Assembly: GCF_001747095.1 (NCBI RefSeq)
Contig: NZ_MDGP01000001.1
Location: forward strand, 1 to 37,500
DNA length: 37,500 nucleotides
Direction: 5' to 3'
Origin: Roseivirga sp. 4D4
GTDB taxonomy: Bacteria; Bacteroidota; Bacteroidia; Cytophagales; Cyclobacteriaceae
The notes beneath the pieces were generated by a model. That model did not search any database, was not told the origin of the DNA, and saw only the letters and a program-made list of their open reading frames with translations. Below are positions 12,301 to 18,327 of this stretch, one piece after another (position 1 is the stretch's first letter; the number at the start of each line of letters is the position of its first letter). Position numbers and translations under genes: made by a program.

Positions 12301-15300
12301 AGTTTCATTTAGTCCAGATCCGCTAGCTCCTGAGGTGGCTGCATAGGTAAAACTACTATTGCCACCAGTGCCAACCGCTTCACAACCGGTAAGGCTGGCC
12401 GCTGAGAATAGGCTCATGGTAGTGGTAGCAGTGTTACTGTTGTCGGTGCCATCGTTGATGACAACGGTTATCGATCTGTCTGTTAGATCAGGCGTGCCGT
12501 CTGTGTTTTCATAAACGATTTGGGCCAGAGCAGCTTGATAACTTGCCAATGTACCTGAACCCGAAAGGGTAATGACGCCCGTACCACTGTCATAACTTGT
12601 GGCTGTAATGCCATCAGGAAGTGCTCCTAAAACTCTTAAACTTTCATTGGCACCATCAGGTCGATTGGTTAGGGTAATGGTAGCGCTTTCAATATTAGTG
12701 TCATCAGCATCAGTTATGGCTGCATCTGTATCAGCAATCGGTGACGGTAGGGTACCGATTGTGAAGCTGGTCGCAAAGTCATTGCCGCCTGTACTTCCAT
12801 CTAAATCTAAAGTTGGCGCTGTATTGACTTTGGCCACAGAAACGGTGGTTATTGCCGTGCTGCTATTATCATCACCATCGTTAACGACAACCGTGATTGT
12901 TCTGTCATCATCTTTTGGGTCTCCGCTGGCATTGTTGTACTCAATTTGTTGTATAGCGCTTTGGAAGTCAGCCAAAGAGGCTGGACCGGTCAGTGTTATT
13001 ATTCCAGTATTCGGATCGTAGGCACTAGCAGTAATACCTCCCGGAAGTGCACCATTTACGGCTAAGCTTTCATCTGTACCATCAAGGATGTTTGTGAGTG
13101 TAATGGTTACGGTCTCAATATTAGTATCATCCGAATCAGTGATGGCGATATCAGTATCAGCTATTGATACAGCACCTCCACCTTCTGTAAAGGCTGTTGT
13201 GAAATCATTTCCACTAGTGCTTCCATCCAAATCAATTTCGGGTGCTGAATTGACTTTGGTCACCGAAATCACTGAAGTGGCAGTATTACCATCTTCAGTA
13301 CCATCATTTAGAACAACAGTAATCGATCGATCTGTTTCGTCAGGGTCTACATCGGTATTGTTGTATTGAATTTGTTCCAGCGCTGTGATGTAGTCGGCTT
13401 TGGAAGCAGAGCCAGAAAGTGTTAAAACACCTGTAGCGCTATTGTAACTGCTTGCTGTGATACCGCCAGGAAGAGCTCCATTAACGATCAGGCTTTCTAG
13501 TGCACCATCAGGACGATTGGTTAGGGTAATAGTCGCACTGGCAATGTTCGCATCTTCAACATCAACAATTGACACATCGGTGTCGGTAATATTAACAGCA
13601 CCACCGTTTTCAGTAAAGCTGTTCGTGAAGCCAGTACCCGCTCCACTAGCATCAAGGTCCAACTCAGGTGGTGTATTACATGCCAAAACTGAGGCATCAG
13701 TGTTTTTAACGATTAAGGTTTGCTCGTATTCAAGACTTGAAGAACCGATATTAAGCGCTGCGAGGGCCGAAGGTGTAACTGATATGTCGACAGTCGTTCG
13801 CGATCCACCACTCGAAAGGAACGATGTACTTACTATGTAAGAAGCAGAAGGACCATTAGGCAATCCAAAATGGAGTACTGGGGACTCTTGTCTACCATGA
13901 CCTGCTCCACCGTTTACTTCTTGTATAGGGGATAGAATATTCCCATCACAATCTTTGAGAACGACAGTGGCTCCAAGAGCACTTCGTGTTAATCCGCCAC
14001 CTAAATCCAATTGCGGAATTACATTCAAGTAGTTATTAGCAAAACCACTTGTTGCTACTTCGCCAGAACTGCCAATCAGATCATTTCTCCATAGCTGATT
14101 ATTATCACCGTTAACGTTAACGTAAACGTCTAAATCACCATCGTTATCAAAGTCGACCATAGCAACTGCTTCAACATTTTCGCCTACCTCAAGGCCATTG
14201 TTGTTGTTGGGTTGATTGAACAGGAAAGTGCCGCCAGTGCTATTATTGAGCATGAGGTAGCTATCTCCTCCACTATCTCCAAAGAATAGATCGATATCTC
14301 CATCATTATCAATGTCGCCCATGGCAATACCATCAATTCCAGAGTCGTTCAGTAGGTTGTTATTCGATCTTCTAAACGGATTAGAAACAGCAGAAAAGAC
14401 TCCAGCTGAAGTTTGTTGGTATAAGGTTGGAGTACCGCTATCGGCATCTGAGCCCCAGATAAAATCAAAGTCACCATCACCATCAAAATCGCCCGTGACC
14501 ACTGCTCCTTTATTACCATTACTGGCATCATCATTAAAAGAAGTATTGACCGTAAATGTCCCATCACCATCATTGATGAACATGTCATAGTTATTGCTAT
14601 CGATGCTGCTGCTGGTAGATGTTCCTTGCTTTCTGGCGATGATATCCATAAAACCATCGTTGTTAATATCTACTACAGCAAGGTAATCGCCAGTATTTGA
14701 GCCACTCTGAGGTAAACCTAAGCCACCAGCTCCAGTGCCTGACGCACCCACACTGTTTTGTGTCACTTGATCGAATCGATTGCCAGAGACAGAGGCTCCA
14801 TCGTTTTTGAAAATGTCAATACCGAAATTGTGACTTTCAATAACTAGGTCAAGGTACCCGTCATTGTTGTAATCCATAAAACCCAAACCTTCGGTATTGA
14901 TACCATCTGTAATGCTGGTGATCGTCTGAATTCTTGAAAAGGAATTGCCACCATTATTCTGGAAAATAGCTATATGTCTGGTAGTGTTAACAATAAAGTC
15001 TGGGTATCCATCATTATTGAAGTCTCCCCAGATAGCCGATCGCTCAGTCTTTGTGCTCTTTAGATTAGGTGCTACGCTGCTAGTAACATCTATAAAAACA
15101 CCATTGTCGTTTCTTAGTAGATATGATCTTCTGCTTGAGTTATTATCATTCGTATTGACGAGTAAATCTAAGTCACCATCAAGGTCGTAATCGGCAAATG
15201 AAAAACCCCCATCCTTGTTACGGTTGTTGACATTAGAATCGTCAGAACCATTACCAGCGATATCAGTAAAGTTCTGTCCAAGTACGGAAAAGCTTAAGGA

Positions 15301-15369
15301 CAAAAAACCGACTAGAGTCAATAACCCCAGTCGGACGTTAAAACATCCGAAGATATTAGCAGCAGCCAT
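1..15369 (-). CDS. Giant multidomain secreted surface protein (FG-GAP/VCBS, ASPIC/UnbV, cadherin-like, TSP3, DUF11 array), C-terminus outside window
   Basis: One minus-strand frame is read from ATG at 15369 to base 1 (5,123 codons so far); I translated most of it and found no stop. Residues 1 to about 32 are a signal peptide ending in SVLGQ. Modules in order: seven FG-GAP/VCBS calcium motifs of the type DxDxDGDxD (about 54-410); an ASPIC/UnbV-like domain (about 444-534); three LDLDGS-type repeats (564-990) and a fourth (1190-1340); two unique stretches; a cadherin-like segment; two TDDIT repeats (1669-1885); TSP3-like motifs around a jelly-roll-like domain (1890-2224); three more TDDIT repeats; a cadherin domain (about 2677-2780); then DUF11 repeats from 2891 on. 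It is probably a cell-surface adhesin exported by Sec and T9SS, but the expected C-terminal sorting domain lies outside the window. The frame stays open upstream of the ATG with TTG candidates (e.g. 15393-15395), so the start is likely, not certain. Function is inferred from architecture only. Confidence 0.93.
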   Translation of the reverse strand, partial: MAAANIFGCFNVRLGLLTLVGFLSLSFSVLGQNFTDIAGNGSDDSNVNNRNKDGGFSFADYDLDGDLDLLVNTNDNNSSRRSYLLRNDNGVFIDVTSSVAPNLKSTKTERSAIWGDFNNDGYPDFIVNTTRHIAIFQNNGGNSFSRIQTITSITDGINTEGLGFMDYNNDGYLDLVIESHNFGIDIFKNDGASVSGNRFDQVTQNSVGASGTGAGGLGLPQSGSNTGDYLAVVDINNDGFMDIIARKQGTSTSSSIDSNNYDMFINDGDGTFTVNTSFNDDASNGNKGAVVTGDFDGDGDFDFIWGSDADSGTPTLYQQTSAGVFSAVSNPFRRSNNNLLNDSGIDGIAMGDIDNDGDIDLFFGDSGGDSYLMLNNSTGGTFLFNQPNNNNGLEVGENVEAVAMVDFDNDGDLDVYVNVNGDNNQLWRNDLIGSSGEVATSGFANNYLNVIPQLDLGGGLTRSALGATVVLKDCDGNILSPIQEVNGGAGHGRQESPVLHFGLPNGPSASYIVSTSFLSSGGSRTTVDISVTPSALAALNIGSSSLEYEQTLIVKNTDASVLACNTPPELDLDASGAGTGFTNSFTENGGAVNITDTDVSIVDVEDANIASATITLTNRPDGALESLIVNGALPGGITASSYNSATGVLTLSGSASKADYITALEQIQYNNTDVDPDETDRSITVVLNDGTEDGNTATSVISVTKVNSAPEIDLDGSTSGNDFTTAFTEGGGAVSIADTDIAITDSDDTNIETVTITLTNILDGTDESLAVNGALPGGITASAYDPNTGIITLTGPASLADFQSAIQQIEYNNASGDPKDDDRTITVVVNDGDDNSSTAITTVSVAKVNTAPTLDLDGSTGGNDFATSFTIGTLPSPIADTDAAITDADDTNIESATITLTNRPDGANESLRVLGALPDGITATSYDSGTGVITLSGSGTLASYQAALAQIVYENTDGTPDLTDRSITVVINDGTDNSNTATTTMSLFSAASLTGCEAVGTGGNSSFTYAATSGASGSGLNETVTYTSIGTQGVTNVDMKVTSTAQSNASTNHGLNVSGDNANLNLNAASDVTLLYEFFEAGTSTPIAVSFAFLVGDLDGSSGTPGETLTVNTGEIAGFSLESNTNVLAQLNGTSLSFSGTQNQGATDLEGAVQINIISRTSFSITYSGGVFTSGTRSFEFDADGDLSFTSAVCNPPILDLDGDDNSTAIAGGYITTFSLGGSAIPIADTDASVNDLDDVEMTGATITLTNRPNGTSETLSAFGTLPTGITASSYNSSTGVITLSGTASKADYALALSQIVYKNTASSLSTTDRFVTTTVTDGTGTSNTTTTTIGIDNVPACSTIPTQFFTSSTLESGTALQEGAIYRFTTTTTGVDALIEIVDIENATLSQIDRSDFGEANAFQPSIRVVNRNVNNGTGYVDFKFTFVASGTATEVDQNEFRATFADIDASSSGRREFIGVKTGQIFQESNTRLTRTFEDPFIVYRPTGTTGLGGINNTEARNMVHLKFEDVAVVEFRMGVSGETSTNPPERLFSADFNACLILNFDNPVSSPLSADKTVNVDEDGTLTFANTDFFFADEDGDSFAAVIIASLPAKGTLFYNGVQVTASDITNETEFTDRTLFTYQPVADENGVGYATFDFKVKDDSGDAGTQIGTNYTMTIDVNDINDLPTTDDITSATAIQSDAGGSAIDDLTGADSDGTIAAFVIKTLPDPAHGVLTLADGTPVTANQELTPAQAAGLLFDPVGTYNGPASFTYAAKDDDGGEDASPATFTINISNTPPTTDDITSATAIASGAGGTDIDDLTGTDADGTITNFIINTLPTASQGVLTLSDGTPVTAGQELTVAQANGLKFDPVDGFQGPVSFTFSSKDNDGATDSTPATYIVNVALDTDLDGVADSIDLDDDNDGIPDSDECLTVVNTGFEFPTITGTNSQINENTIDGWQTTASDNLIEVARNGYGGINAAVGSQFVEINATQSALLFQQVFIAPGTTITWSVQHRGLDGTDAALIKIGGTVAGAASQATMTDGNTAWGTYTGSYTVPDGQTETFIVFEATSSASGSLAIGNLIDNLSITVTGGPGCNLDTDQDGIPNSLDLDSDNDGIYDLVEAGHGQTDADNNGIIDNANTLSGTNGLFDALETVADNGILTTPSADTDGDGIVDAAELDSDNDGCFDSLEAGLSDTDKDGTLGTGATTVNASTGVVTSTAGYTTPTSNGGTFDFQNASVFSACNTPPTTDDITNSGTILSSDAGVDIDDLTGSDAEGTVDAFVIKTLPTAASGVLTLADGTPVTVGQELTTAQAAGLKFDPALNFTGDASFTYAAKDNQGEEDATPATFTIPVSNTPPTTNDITNTAGIQSNAGATALDDLTGADVDGTVDAFIIKTVPPTSEGVLKLANGSTVTPNQELTPAEAAGLTFDPTTGFVGTTSFTYAAKDNDGDEDATPATFTINTLNSPPESNDITNANTILSSAGPTDLDNLSTEDSDGTVTAIIIKTIPAASHGVLTLADGTVITQGLSITPTQALGIRFDPSGNYNGPSTFTYAAVDDDGAEDLTPGTFIFNIGNVPPVVSSNTITMNENVQDTPLGLPAPTDTDSGNSFTITVTSLPSLGNVTLADGTDVEIGDVLTTAQLTTLLYDSPEQYDGTSDPGDFGYAVNDGQFTETGDVDIIILPVNDPPVANDATVSLAEDAVNGTTVHNLVASDPDAGDALKYAITGGNDAGIFTIDEDTGEITVANGSLLDFETITQYDLVVTVTDEGGLTDTANVTVEMTNVNEPPIVDGKTVEAKQDSPYIFTTADFQTNYSDPESAAATDIRVTSLPARGQLLLNGNPVADEDVISFTDIASGNLTYVPPSGNSGNDFAEFNFRISDGALFSTEDDTININVSPLTSDLAVTKTITPPNAATGATVEFSIIVTNNGPDLATGVAATDQIPSGFTFVSAAPDQGTYDSNSGEWSIGNIANGTSVELKITATANAAGGFTNVATISASANFDPDLGNNTAIVNITTQSTDIEIAKTVDVTSQNVGGTVEFTVTATNNGPGVATGVVVEDQLPSGYTFVSRTKDFGEYTAGTGLWDIGTLSSGQTATLMIRATVNATGSYNNTASVIALDQQDADNTNDQASASVTPLLSDIAITKVVDNATPTPGSTVEFTISATNNGASSALNVEVTDLLPTGYTFVSDTRTSGTYNTTTGVWAVGTVTAGGTQTLIIRATVNATGVYTNTATVTGNDTFDTDDTNDTASATVTVQTSDISITKVASNTAANVGENVTFTITASNAGPDAATNVNVLDQLPSGYTLVSSTPSQGTYTAGTGVWAAGTINNGANATLTIVATVLSTGVYENTASIQSVDQLDPDDSNDSSSSTVTPANADLALTKTVDLPGANVGDNVTFTITVTNNGPDGASGIQVTDQLPSGYTFVSATPVQGTYVSSTGLWTVGSLANGASTSLELVGTLKSSGTLTNSATISAANEFDTNTGNNTATASSRIESADVSIAKSADNLSPNIGEQVTFTVLVSNAGPDGADNLSVSDALPSGLTYVSHTASRGTYLPGTGIWNIGNLNNSGTATLQVVATVLSTGTYANTASINAVDQADPDNTNDASTATLTPQGADLSLTKSVDNATPNAGDDVIFTVNLTNNGPNAATGIQITDQLPSGYSIVSAVASQGTYTQGTGIWAINSLSNSATATLTIRAMVQASGDFNNTATVTASDQFDVNTANNTASQAVTLQSSDINIVKVVDNPSANVGENVTFTVTVTNSGTDQATGLSIKDQLPSGYTFISASPAQGTYVSETGIWTIGTLANAGVTTLEILATVLSTGDYDNTASLNTLDQQDPDNTDDQSTASVAPPQADLALTKTVDASNPNVGDVVNFTVTLTNNGPSAAAATGIEVTDKLPSGYAVGTITPSVGTYSNTTGIWSVGSLANGATATLTMSATVLAAGDFNNIAQVTSSDVFDPNTGDNTASASIVAQSADLEITKSISDDTPNVGDNVTFTLRLNNKGTDPATGVTITDQLPDGYTYVSDNTVFGSYNNTTGIWNIGSIAANQTATLEIVATVLSTGSYDNTASVTTADQGDPVTANNTSTVTVDTQFADLNMSKVVDNANPVPGDDVIFTVTLRNDGPDAATSVAVTDQLPSGYTFVSANASQGSYVSSTGVWTVGTIGNSASAVLSIRATVLATGDFTNTATITASDQFDTDTADNTASTSVTLQQADIALTKVVSNATANVGENVTFTVTATNNGGDAATNLQVLDQLPSGYTFVSSTSTQGTFTSGTGIWAIGTLPKDGVVTLEVVATVLANGVFDNTASVNSLDQVDGVSGNDTATATVDAPRADLSLDKTVSSTSPNVGDVITFTVTLTNNGPDVADATGIEVTDQIPTGYTFGTATPSQGTYTAGTGVWAVGTLAKDATATLTITATVLAAGDFTNTATVTGNDVYDPNSGDNTASASIVAQSADLSITKVASDDTPNVDDNVTFTISVSNAGPDAATGVQVTDVLPSGYDFVSATTAFGSYNNTNGLWSVGSVANAGTATLSIVAKVKATGTYDNTASITAADQTDPNAGNNSSTETVAAQFADLNVTKSVDNPTPTPGSNVVFTVTVLNQGPDAATGIEITDQLPDGYTLVSATPTAGTYTASTGIWTVGTLNSTSSAVLSIVATVQSSGIFTNTATVSASDVFDTDGTDNTASATVTLQTSDINITKTVDNPTANVGENVVFTVTASNTGSDNATGLTITDQLPSGYTFVSATESTGTYNSGSGVWTIGALNNAATATLTITATVLSTGDYGNTASVTTLDQLDPDNSDDSAAATVVPARADLEIQKVVDNTAPNVGSNVTFTVTLTNNGPSAGSATGITVTDQLPSGYTLVSSTPSVGTYTAGTGIWDVGSLAKDANATLTIVATVLASGDYENSASVTAVNEFDPNAGNNTATATIVTQSADLVVTKVVSDPAPNVGDNVTFTVRVSNNGTDLATGVTVSDQLPNGYTFVSKNTGFGSYDENTGVWTIGSVSTTQTATLEIVATVLSTGSYDNTASVTTADQGDPVTANNTSTVTVDTQFADLNMSKVVDNANPVPGDDVIFTVTLRNDGPDAATSVAVTDQLPSGYTFVSANASQGSYVSSTGVW
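2893..3228 (-). repeat. Near-identical repeat copy 2 (partner 1-336)
   Basis: This is the second copy of the 336-bp block. It covers the C-terminal half of one DUF11 unit and the N-terminal half of the next. The bases immediately below 2893 (downstream in the protein) cannot be compared because the partner is cut by the window edge. On the other side the copies diverge abruptly after the shared ggtttg. Confidence 0.97.
7690..8676 (-). repeat. Three TDDIT-type Ig/cadherin-like repeats, about 330 bp each
   Basis: Three consecutive units share NxPPTTxDITN, DDLTGxDxDGT, Fx[17 protein letters not shown], GLxFDP, [19 protein letters not shown]. Two further copies lie at about 9715-10365. They belong to the extracellular cadherin-like modules of Bacteroidota adhesins. 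Boundaries are approximate. Confidence 0.8.
8700..9120 (-). other. TSP3-like calcium-binding motif cluster in the giant protein
   Basis: Acidic loops of the type DxDxDG recur: [45 protein letters not shown] and DTDKDG. This is the thrombospondin type 3 pattern, which chelates calcium and stiffens surface proteins. A shorter TSP3-like segment is at about 9615-9700, on the other side of a jelly-roll-like domain (about 9135-9610) with the TGFEFP and GWQTT pattern of carbohydrate-binding or DUF642-like modules. Confidence 0.75.
9715..10365 (-). repeat. Two TDDIT-type Ig/cadherin-like repeats
   Basis: Two units of about 325 bp have the same landmarks as the 7690-8676 set ([11 protein letters not shown], DDLTGxDx[12 protein letters not shown], GLxFDP, ATFTI). 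They are separated from the other set by the TSP3 and jelly-roll-like segment, so one repeat family has been split by an unrelated insertion of modules. Confidence 0.78.
12400..13680 (-). repeat. Three LDLDGS-type repeats, about 426 bp each
   Basis: Each unit of about 142 residues has PxLDLDGS, GNDFxTxF, IADTDxxIxDxDDxNIxxATITLTN, a [23 protein letters not shown] core and DRSITVVxNDG near its end. A fourth, more divergent copy is at about 11350-11800. This pattern recurs in large Bacteroidota surface proteins. I assign it to cadherin-like/Ig-like folds only by analogy. Confidence 0.75.
13770..14040 (-). other. ASPIC/UnbV-like domain of the giant protein
   Basis: After the FG-GAP repeats the protein reads [10 protein letters not shown], then [13 protein letters not shown], then a glycine-rich [10 protein letters not shown] segment and LHFGL. 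This order matches the ASPIC/UnbV domain that follows FG-GAP repeats in CRTAC1-like proteins. The function of the domain is not well established. Confidence 0.72.
14050..15270 (-). repeat. FG-GAP/VCBS repeat region (seven calcium-loop motifs)
   Basis: Seven blades carry the signatures [54 protein letters not shown] and DFDNDGDLD. They are separated by FxxNxG turns, as expected for an integrin-alpha-like beta-propeller. This is the N-terminal head of the mature giant protein. Confidence 0.88.
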
Positions 15370-15811
15370 GCGTTGTTTAGTTAGTTTCTTTCTCAAGGTC
15401 AAACCCTGAGCCAAGTGTTTTATAAACCCGTACAGTGCATTAATGTGATGTAATTGTTCCCTTAGAAAGAAAGGGATTCCCGAAATGGGAAATTGATAAG
15501 GTGAATCAGAAAAAGTGCGCGACTAACTTTATCTCTCAATTGCCAACCATAGCAGAACTGCCGGATTACTAGAGAGTTAGCCCGATTTATGATGTTTAGG
15601 TCATTCAAATAAAATCAATAACGTTTTATAATCCTATTTTTTCTTGAGTAATCGTATTTACAATTATTGCTATGAAATGCGTTTTAGTGTATTTGAAATA
15701 ATAATCTCTGTATGCGTGACGATTTTTTGACGCTTTTTATGGGATCTTGTCCGATTTCAGTTGAGTCCTTGTGATCAAACGTTTGCATTAATCTTTTTGG
15801 AGCCTAACCTC
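15370..15811. other. Intergenic region between divergent giant-protein and phosphorylase genes
   Basis: No convincing gene, RNA or perfect hairpin is seen over about 440 bases; much of the middle (15600-15730) is AT-rich. It must hold the promoter and leader of the giant surface-protein gene, but I found no exact TTG/TAnnTTTG pair on the minus strand. The minus frame of the giant gene stays open some way upstream of its ATG. Confidence 0.6.
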
Positions 15812-15839
15812 TTGTGCTCAAGCGATTCATTTACATTTG
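15812..15839 (+). promoter_or_regulatory. Candidate Bacteroidota sigma-A promoter of the alpha-glucan phosphorylase gene
   Basis: A TTG at 15812-15814 and TACATTTG at 15832-15839 match the -33 TTG and -7 TAnnTTTG consensus with a 17-base spacer. Transcription would begin at about 15846, leaving a leader of roughly a dozen bases before the ATG at 15859. Confidence 0.5.
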
Positions 15840-15858
15840 ACCTCTTTAAATCGAACAG

Positions 15859-17502
15859 ATGAAATTTAAACATCCTTATAAATTTGGCAAGGGTTACGAG
15901 AAATCGGTAGCATACTTTTCAATGGAGTTTGCCATTGATCAACCTTTGAAAATCTACTCTGGTGGATTAGGCTTTCTAGCCGGTTCGCACATGAGAAGTG
16001 CCTATGACCTAAAGCAGAATATTGTAGGTATAGGTATTCTTTGGAAATACGGCTATTACGATCAGGTACGTAAGCATAATAATGAGCTAGATGCGCTGTG
16101 GCAAGAACGTCACTATAACTTCTTAGAGGATACTGGTTTGGAGCTAGAGGTAAGTGTGAACCACCACCCAGTGAAAGTTAAGGTATTCTATCTGGCACCT
16201 AAGGTTTTTGGTACAGCACCAATATTTCTACTTTCTACGGATCACCCTGAGAATGACCATCTAGCACAGACCATCACACATAAGCTCTACGATAACAATA
16301 TCTCTACAAGGATAGCCCAATACATTCTATTGGGTATCGGTGGTGCTAAATTGCTTGAAGCAATTAACCATAACGTAGAGCAGTATCACTTCAATGAGGC
16401 ACACGCCTTGCCAGCCGCTTTCCGTCTTATGGAAAAGTTAGGCGATATTGAAAAGGTGAAGGATCAGTTAGTTTTCACTACACATACCCCTGTCAAGGCG
16501 GGTAACGAGGTGAACGATCCGAATATGCTGCACAACATGGGCTTTTTCAATGGGTTCTCTATTCGCGAGGTCGAAGAGATGGTTGGTTTTGAGAACGGTA
16601 TGTTCAATCACACGCTAGCAGCGTTGCGAATGTCCAAGATTTCCAATGCGGTTTCGAAGAAGCATTGCGAGGTGTCGAAAGATATGTGGGGGGGCTTTGA
16701 TGGTATTTGTGATATCATTCCTATTACTAATGCACAAAATAAAGCCTACTGGACAGATGGAGAGTTAGAAAAGGCTCGATTGAAAAAGGACGACAAGAAA
16801 TTCTTAAAGCGAAAAGTTGAATTGAAGAAAGAGCTCTTTGAGCTGGTTGCTGACCAAACAGGAAAGATTCTTGACCCTAATGTCTTGACCATTGTTTGGG
16901 CCAGGCGTTTTGCTGGATACAAGAGAGCAGACCTGATCGCCAGAGATGTCGAGCGATTTGAGAAGTTGTTGAATAATAAAGATTATCCTGTACAGATCAT
17001 CTGGGCGGGCAAACCTTATCCTTTGGATCATGGCGCAGTGAGTACCTTCAATTGGCTGGTACATTTTACTAGAAAGTATCACAATGCCACTATACTTACA
17101 GGCTATGAGTTAGGACTGTCTGCATTAATGAAAAAGGGCTCCGATGTTTGGTTGAACAATCCAAGAATTCCATTGGAAGCTTCCGGAACTTCGGGTATGA
17201 CCGCTGCCATGAACGGTTCGTTGAACTTTTCCACCAATGATGGTTGGATTCTGGAGTTCGGTGAGCACGGGAAGAATGGTTTCGTAATTCCTGAAGTAGA
17301 TACTACTTTGCCAGAAGGAGAACAAGACCAGTGGGACGCAGATCACATGATGAGAATCCTTGAGGATGAGATAGTTCCAATGTACTACAAAGACCAAAAA
17401 GCTTGGGTAAATATGAACTACCAAAGTATGGCTGACGTGGAGGAATATTTCAGAGCCTCACGTATGGCAGATGAGTATTATAAAAAGCTTTATAATCGTT
17501 AA
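15859..17502 (+). CDS. glgP: GT35 alpha-glucan (glycogen/maltodextrin) phosphorylase, short form, with Lys-to-Thr at the PLP position
   Basis: 547 residues, the short alpha-glucan phosphorylase form rather than the roughly 800-residue classical enzyme. Family signatures are clear: YFSMEFAI near residue 20, YSGGLGFLAGSH, HFNEAHALPAAF, TTHTPVKAGNE, GFDGICDIIPITNA, VWARRFAGYKRADL, QIIWAGKPYPLDHG and EASGTSG. The family breaks the alpha-1,4 bonds of glycogen or maltodextrin with phosphate, using pyridoxal phosphate held by a lysine in EASGTxxMK. Here that lysine is Thr448 (codon 17200-17202) in GTSGMTAAMNG. The protein is cytoplasmic, with no signal peptide. The gene is monocistronic, between a candidate promoter and a terminator. 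Family assignment is firm; phosphorolytic activity is not, because of the substitution. Confidence 0.9.
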   Translation: MKFKHPYKFGKGYEKSVAYFSMEFAIDQPLKIYSGGLGFLAGSHMRSAYDLKQNIVGIGILWKYGYYDQVRKHNNELDALWQERHYNFLEDTGLELEVSVNHHPVKVKVFYLAPKVFGTAPIFLLSTDHPENDHLAQTITHKLYDNNISTRIAQYILLGIGGAKLLEAINHNVEQYHFNEAHALPAAFRLMEKLGDIEKVKDQLVFTTHTPVKAGNEVNDPNMLHNMGFFNGFSIREVEEMVGFENGMFNHTLAALRMSKISNAVSKKHCEVSKDMWGGFDGICDIIPITNAQNKAYWTDGELEKARLKKDDKKFLKRKVELKKELFELVADQTGKILDPNVLTIVWARRFAGYKRADLIARDVERFEKLLNNKDYPVQIIWAGKPYPLDHGAVSTFNWLVHFTRKYHNATILTGYELGLSALMKKGSDVWLNNPRIPLEASGTSGMTAAMNGSLNFSTNDGWILEFGEHGKNGFVIPEVDTTLPEGEQDQWDADHMMRILEDEIVPMYYKDQKAWVNMNYQSMADVEEYFRASRMADEYYKKLYNR

Positions 17503-17530
17503 TCAGGATTAAAATTTTTCCTAATATTGT

Positions 17531-17559
17531 ATCGGCAGGCCTAGGTCTGCCGATTTTTT
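17531..17559 (+). terminator. Rho-independent terminator of the phosphorylase gene
   Basis: The perfect stem atcggcag/ctgccgat around a short loop is followed by a run of T. It begins 28 bases after the stop codon. Its arms (CGGCAG/CTGCCG) resemble the palindromes inside the adjacent tRNA-like relics. Confidence 0.85.
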
Positions 17560-17640
17560 GAGTATTAGTCTACCTGCGATAGACAGGCTCAGTTGATTTA
17601 GAGTACCCCGAGAAGTTGGGGAAGTCACGAAGAGGTTGAG
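17560..17640 (+). pseudogene. Decayed tRNA-like copy 1, split by a palindrome
   Basis: GAGTATTAG followed by CTCAGTTGATTTAGAG looks like a tRNA 5' half (acceptor strand, D-stem and D-loop). A palindrome-like insert (17569-17587) sits after the first base of the D-stem. A second hairpin (17606-17621) takes the place of the anticodon arm, and the 3' half cannot be folded into a T-arm. It parallels the copy at 17649-17728 and the intact tRNA-Val at 17739. Confidence 0.55.
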
Positions 17641-17648
17641 AAAATAAT

Positions 17649-17728
17649 GGGGTATTAGCCTGCCTGTCGGCAGACAGGCTCAGTTGGTTTAGAGCGCCCC
17701 GACAAGTCGGGGAGGTCGTAGGACCCCA
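17649..17728 (+). pseudogene. Decayed tRNA-like copy 2, split by a palindrome
   Basis: Removing bases 17659-17678 (CCTGCC...GACAGG) joins GGGGTATTAG to CTCAGTTGGTTTAGAGC, a normal acceptor strand plus D-arm almost identical to that of tRNA-Val. The anticodon arm is replaced by a perfect 7-bp hairpin (17697-17712), so there is no 7-base anticodon loop. The T-loop and its 3' stem are missing. The end ACCCC plus A still pairs with the 5' GGGGT. It cannot be a functional tRNA. Confidence 0.6.
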
Positions 17729-17738
17729 CAAGAATATT

Positions 17739-17813
17739 GGAGTGTTAGCTCAGTTGGTTTAGAGCACCGCCTTGACAGGGCGGGGGTCGTTGGTTCGAAT
17801 CCAATACACTCCA
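17739..17813 (+). tRNA. tRNA-Val (anticodon GAC)
   Basis: A complete 75-base cloverleaf. The acceptor GGAGTGT pairs with ACACTCC and is followed by discriminator A; the D-stem is GCTC/GAGC, the anticodon stem CCGCC/GGCGG with loop TTGACAG (anticodon GAC, reading GTC and GTT), and the T-arm GTTGG-TTCGAAT-CCAAT. CCA is not encoded. Two broken relatives lie immediately upstream. Confidence 0.95.
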
Positions 17814-17944
17814 CTTCTTTACTCTTTCATTATCAACACCTCACATTGTCATCTCGATTTTAGTTAAAAAATTGGTAGCATGTATTTTAGAAAATACATC
17901 AATGAGGGCCGAGAATAAGTTTAATTTTCAGTAGGCTATATTTT

Positions 17945-18202
17945 GTGTTGAAGCATTACACTTACATATTAGAGTCTTCAACCAATGGCCGTTGGTACTA
18001 TGGGCATAGCGCTAATGTTGAACAAAGATTGATTCAGCACAACAATGGACAGAATAAGTCTACCAGAAATAAAGGTCCTTGGCGTTTGATTTTTATTCGC
18101 GAGTTTGAAAATAGGCTGGAAGCGAATAGATTTGAGCTCTATCTAAAAAAGCTCAAGAACAAGAGTTATATAAAAAGAGAATACACAAGGTACTTTCTAT
18201 AA
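17945..18202 (+). CDS. Small GIY-YIG domain protein (URI/UPF0213-like)
   Basis: 85 residues that are almost entirely one GIY-YIG domain. The opening YTYILES and the YYG at residues 19-21 correspond to the GIY and YIG elements. HSANVEQRLIQHN supplies the conserved Arg-containing helix, and the RFELYLKKLKN segment holds the acidic/basic helix usual in the stand-alone bacterial family. Such proteins are presumed nucleases but the small stand-alone ones are mostly uncharacterised. The start is GTG at 17945; the frame is closed by a stop at 17903-17905 and has no ATG upstream. It sits between tRNA-Val and tRNA-Pro, with the stop codon only 2 bases before tRNA-Pro. Confidence 0.85.
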   Translation: MLKHYTYILESSTNGRWYYGHSANVEQRLIQHNNGQNKSTRNKGPWRLIFIREFENRLEANRFELYLKKLKNKSYIKREYTRYFL

Positions 18203-18204
18203 TT

Positions 18205-18278
18205 CGGGATGTGGCGCAGTCCGGTAGCGTACTCGTCTGGGGGGCGAGTGGTCGCAGGTTCAAATCCTGTCATCCCGA
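18205..18278 (+). tRNA. tRNA-Pro (anticodon GGG)
   Basis: A 74-base cloverleaf with acceptor CGGGATG/CATCCCG plus discriminator A. The D-stem is GCGC/GCGT, the anticodon stem CTCGT/GCGAG with loop CTGGGGG (anticodon GGG), and the T-arm GCAGG-TTCAAAT-CCTGT. The C-first acceptor is typical of bacterial proline tRNAs. CCA is not encoded. Confidence 0.94.
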
Positions 18279-18280
18279 CA

Positions 18281-18315
18281 AAAGAAAGGGAGTCATCAAT
18301 GACTCCCTTTCTTTT
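18281..18315. terminator. Bidirectional terminator between tRNA-Pro and the permease gene
   Basis: A perfect 15-bp inverted repeat (aaagaaagggagtca and its complement) has the 4-base loop tcaa. A-rich and T-rich flanks make it usable on both strands. It lies 3 bases after tRNA-Pro and 13 bases beyond the stop of the convergent permease gene, so it serves both. Confidence 0.9.
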
Positions 18316-18327
18316 TGATAACCAGTA

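Noticed and set aside
1169..14590. Many plus-strand open frames of 60-140 codons opposite the giant gene (for example 12599-13021, 10598-10975, 13457-13840).
   Set aside because: They are antisense shadows of the repeat-rich minus-strand frame. They repeat with the same period as the DUF11 and cadherin-like units and have low-complexity Val/Ser/Ala composition with no recognisable domain.
14349..14657. A 102-codon minus-strand frame in another phase inside the FG-GAP region.
   Set aside because: It overlaps the clear FG-GAP frame with its repeated DxDxDG motifs, and its methionine/leucine-rich product is an out-of-phase reading of the same DNA.
15390..15411. TTG starts upstream of the giant gene's ATG, which would add about 9-14 residues with a lysine-rich n-region.
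   Set aside because: The frame is open there and the longer signal peptide is plausible, but ATG at 15369 already gives a complete signal peptide and is preferred without evidence for TTG use.
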